Origin: Neolewinella agarilytica
GTDB lineage: Bacteria > Bacteroidota > Bacteroidia > Chitinophagales > Saprospiraceae
Reading direction: 5' to 3'
NCBI RefSeq assembly: GCF_900110645.1
Contig: NZ_FOFB01000013.1
Location: forward strand, 113,568 to 177,567
DNA: 64,000 nt
Within the stretch, counting starts at the first letter, position 1. Every line of letters begins with the position of its first letter. The notes below the pieces were generated by a model that searched no databases, had not been told where the DNA came from, and was given only the letters and a program-made list of their open reading frames with translations. Positions 63,853-64,000 of the stretch are shown here, piece after piece. Both the position numbers and the translations under genes were made by a program.

Positions 63853-64000
63853 CTACTGCAGGCAGTCCATCAGGGCTGCCTGCTCTGTTTTCGTGTTGTT
63901 GTTGTTGTTGTTGTTGTAATTCGGATCGTAGAGAGTATCCGTTTTGAACAGCGCATACGCCAATAGTAAGAGCTTCCGTTGTACGGGCATCAAAGCTTTA
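63853..64000 (-). CDS. IS110-type transposase, C-terminal fragment at window edge
   Basis: The last 49 codons are inside the window: KALMPVQRKLLLLAYALF, then KTDTLYDPNY, seven asparagines, and TKTEQAALMDCLQ. The RKLLLLAYALFKxxxxYDPNY ending is typical of Bacteroidota IS110/IS116/IS902 transposases. The seven Asn come from seven tandem AAC codons (GTT repeat, 63895-63915). A stem GCAGGCAG/CTGCCTGC (63858-63865, 63876-63883) overlaps the 3' end of the gene. The DEDD catalytic part lies outside the window, so integrity cannot be judged. Confidence 0.7.
   Translation of the reverse strand, partial: KALMPVQRKLLLLAYALFKTDTLYDPNYNNNNNNNTKTEQAALMDCLQ

Overview
The window looks like chromosomal DNA of a Bacteroidota member, most likely the Saprospiria/Lewinella group. 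The reasons are three secreted proteins with type IX secretion C-terminal sorting domains, a SusC/SusD pair, a GLPGLI protein beside a TonB-receptor-like barrel, DUF5916 and DUF3857 proteins, BshC (bacillithiol), and promoter -7 boxes of the Bacteroidota form TAnnTTTG. Genus level is inference. No rRNA or tRNA gene and no CRISPR array was seen.

Layout. 1-8.8 kb: thioredoxin reductase (cut by the left edge), dihydrolipoamide dehydrogenase, a large T9SS-exported repeat protein, a VOC protein, an AraC regulator and xylulokinase. 8.9-10.2 kb: a REP-like palindrome cluster whose central element is split by a RAYT transposase gene. 10.3-29.2 kb: mostly housekeeping and envelope genes (sortilin-type Asp-box protein, SMC, GpsA, YfhO-type membrane protein, two overlapping DUF3857/transglutaminase-like genes, DUF5916 barrel, THUMP RNA methyltransferase). 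29.6-38.0 kb: a glycan-uptake-type operon (SusC, SusD, IPT/TIG surface lipoprotein, and a T9SS protein made of four repeated beta-rich modules) with no glycoside hydrolase or regulator. 38.2-41.3 kb: GNAT, a cohesin-like T9SS protein, an M28 peptidase.

41.7-46.2 kb is visibly more A+T-rich. It holds a receptor-like barrel, a GLPGLI protein, a four-cysteine small secreted peptide with its own textbook promoter and terminator, and a decayed IS256-type transposase. 46.2-51.0 kb reads as a carbonyl/electrophile-defence block: old-yellow-enzyme oxidoreductase, DJ-1/PfpI protein, YqhD-type aldehyde reductase and two tandem Crp/Fnr paralogues. 51.2-57.4 kb: PA0069-type radical SAM protein, three DoxX-like membrane proteins, a COQ4-like protein, an outer-membrane barrel, GNAT, and an AraC/membrane-protein pair. 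57.7-63.4 kb: copper-type P1B ATPase divergent from a lipoprotein, RDD protein, BshC. The right edge holds another REP-like element and the C-terminus of an IS110-type transposase.

The most distinctive feature is intergenic. At least four families of dispersed repeats occupy the gaps: the RAYT-linked REP arms (two sites 53 kb apart); a 20-27 bp G+C-rich arm around GCAGGTGCA, usually in inverted pairs, at seven loci; a hairpin array built on GTCTAAAA; and a CAGCTGCG-containing repeat shared by 61.05 and 63.52 kb. All family assignments come from reading motifs in the sequence; no database search was possible.
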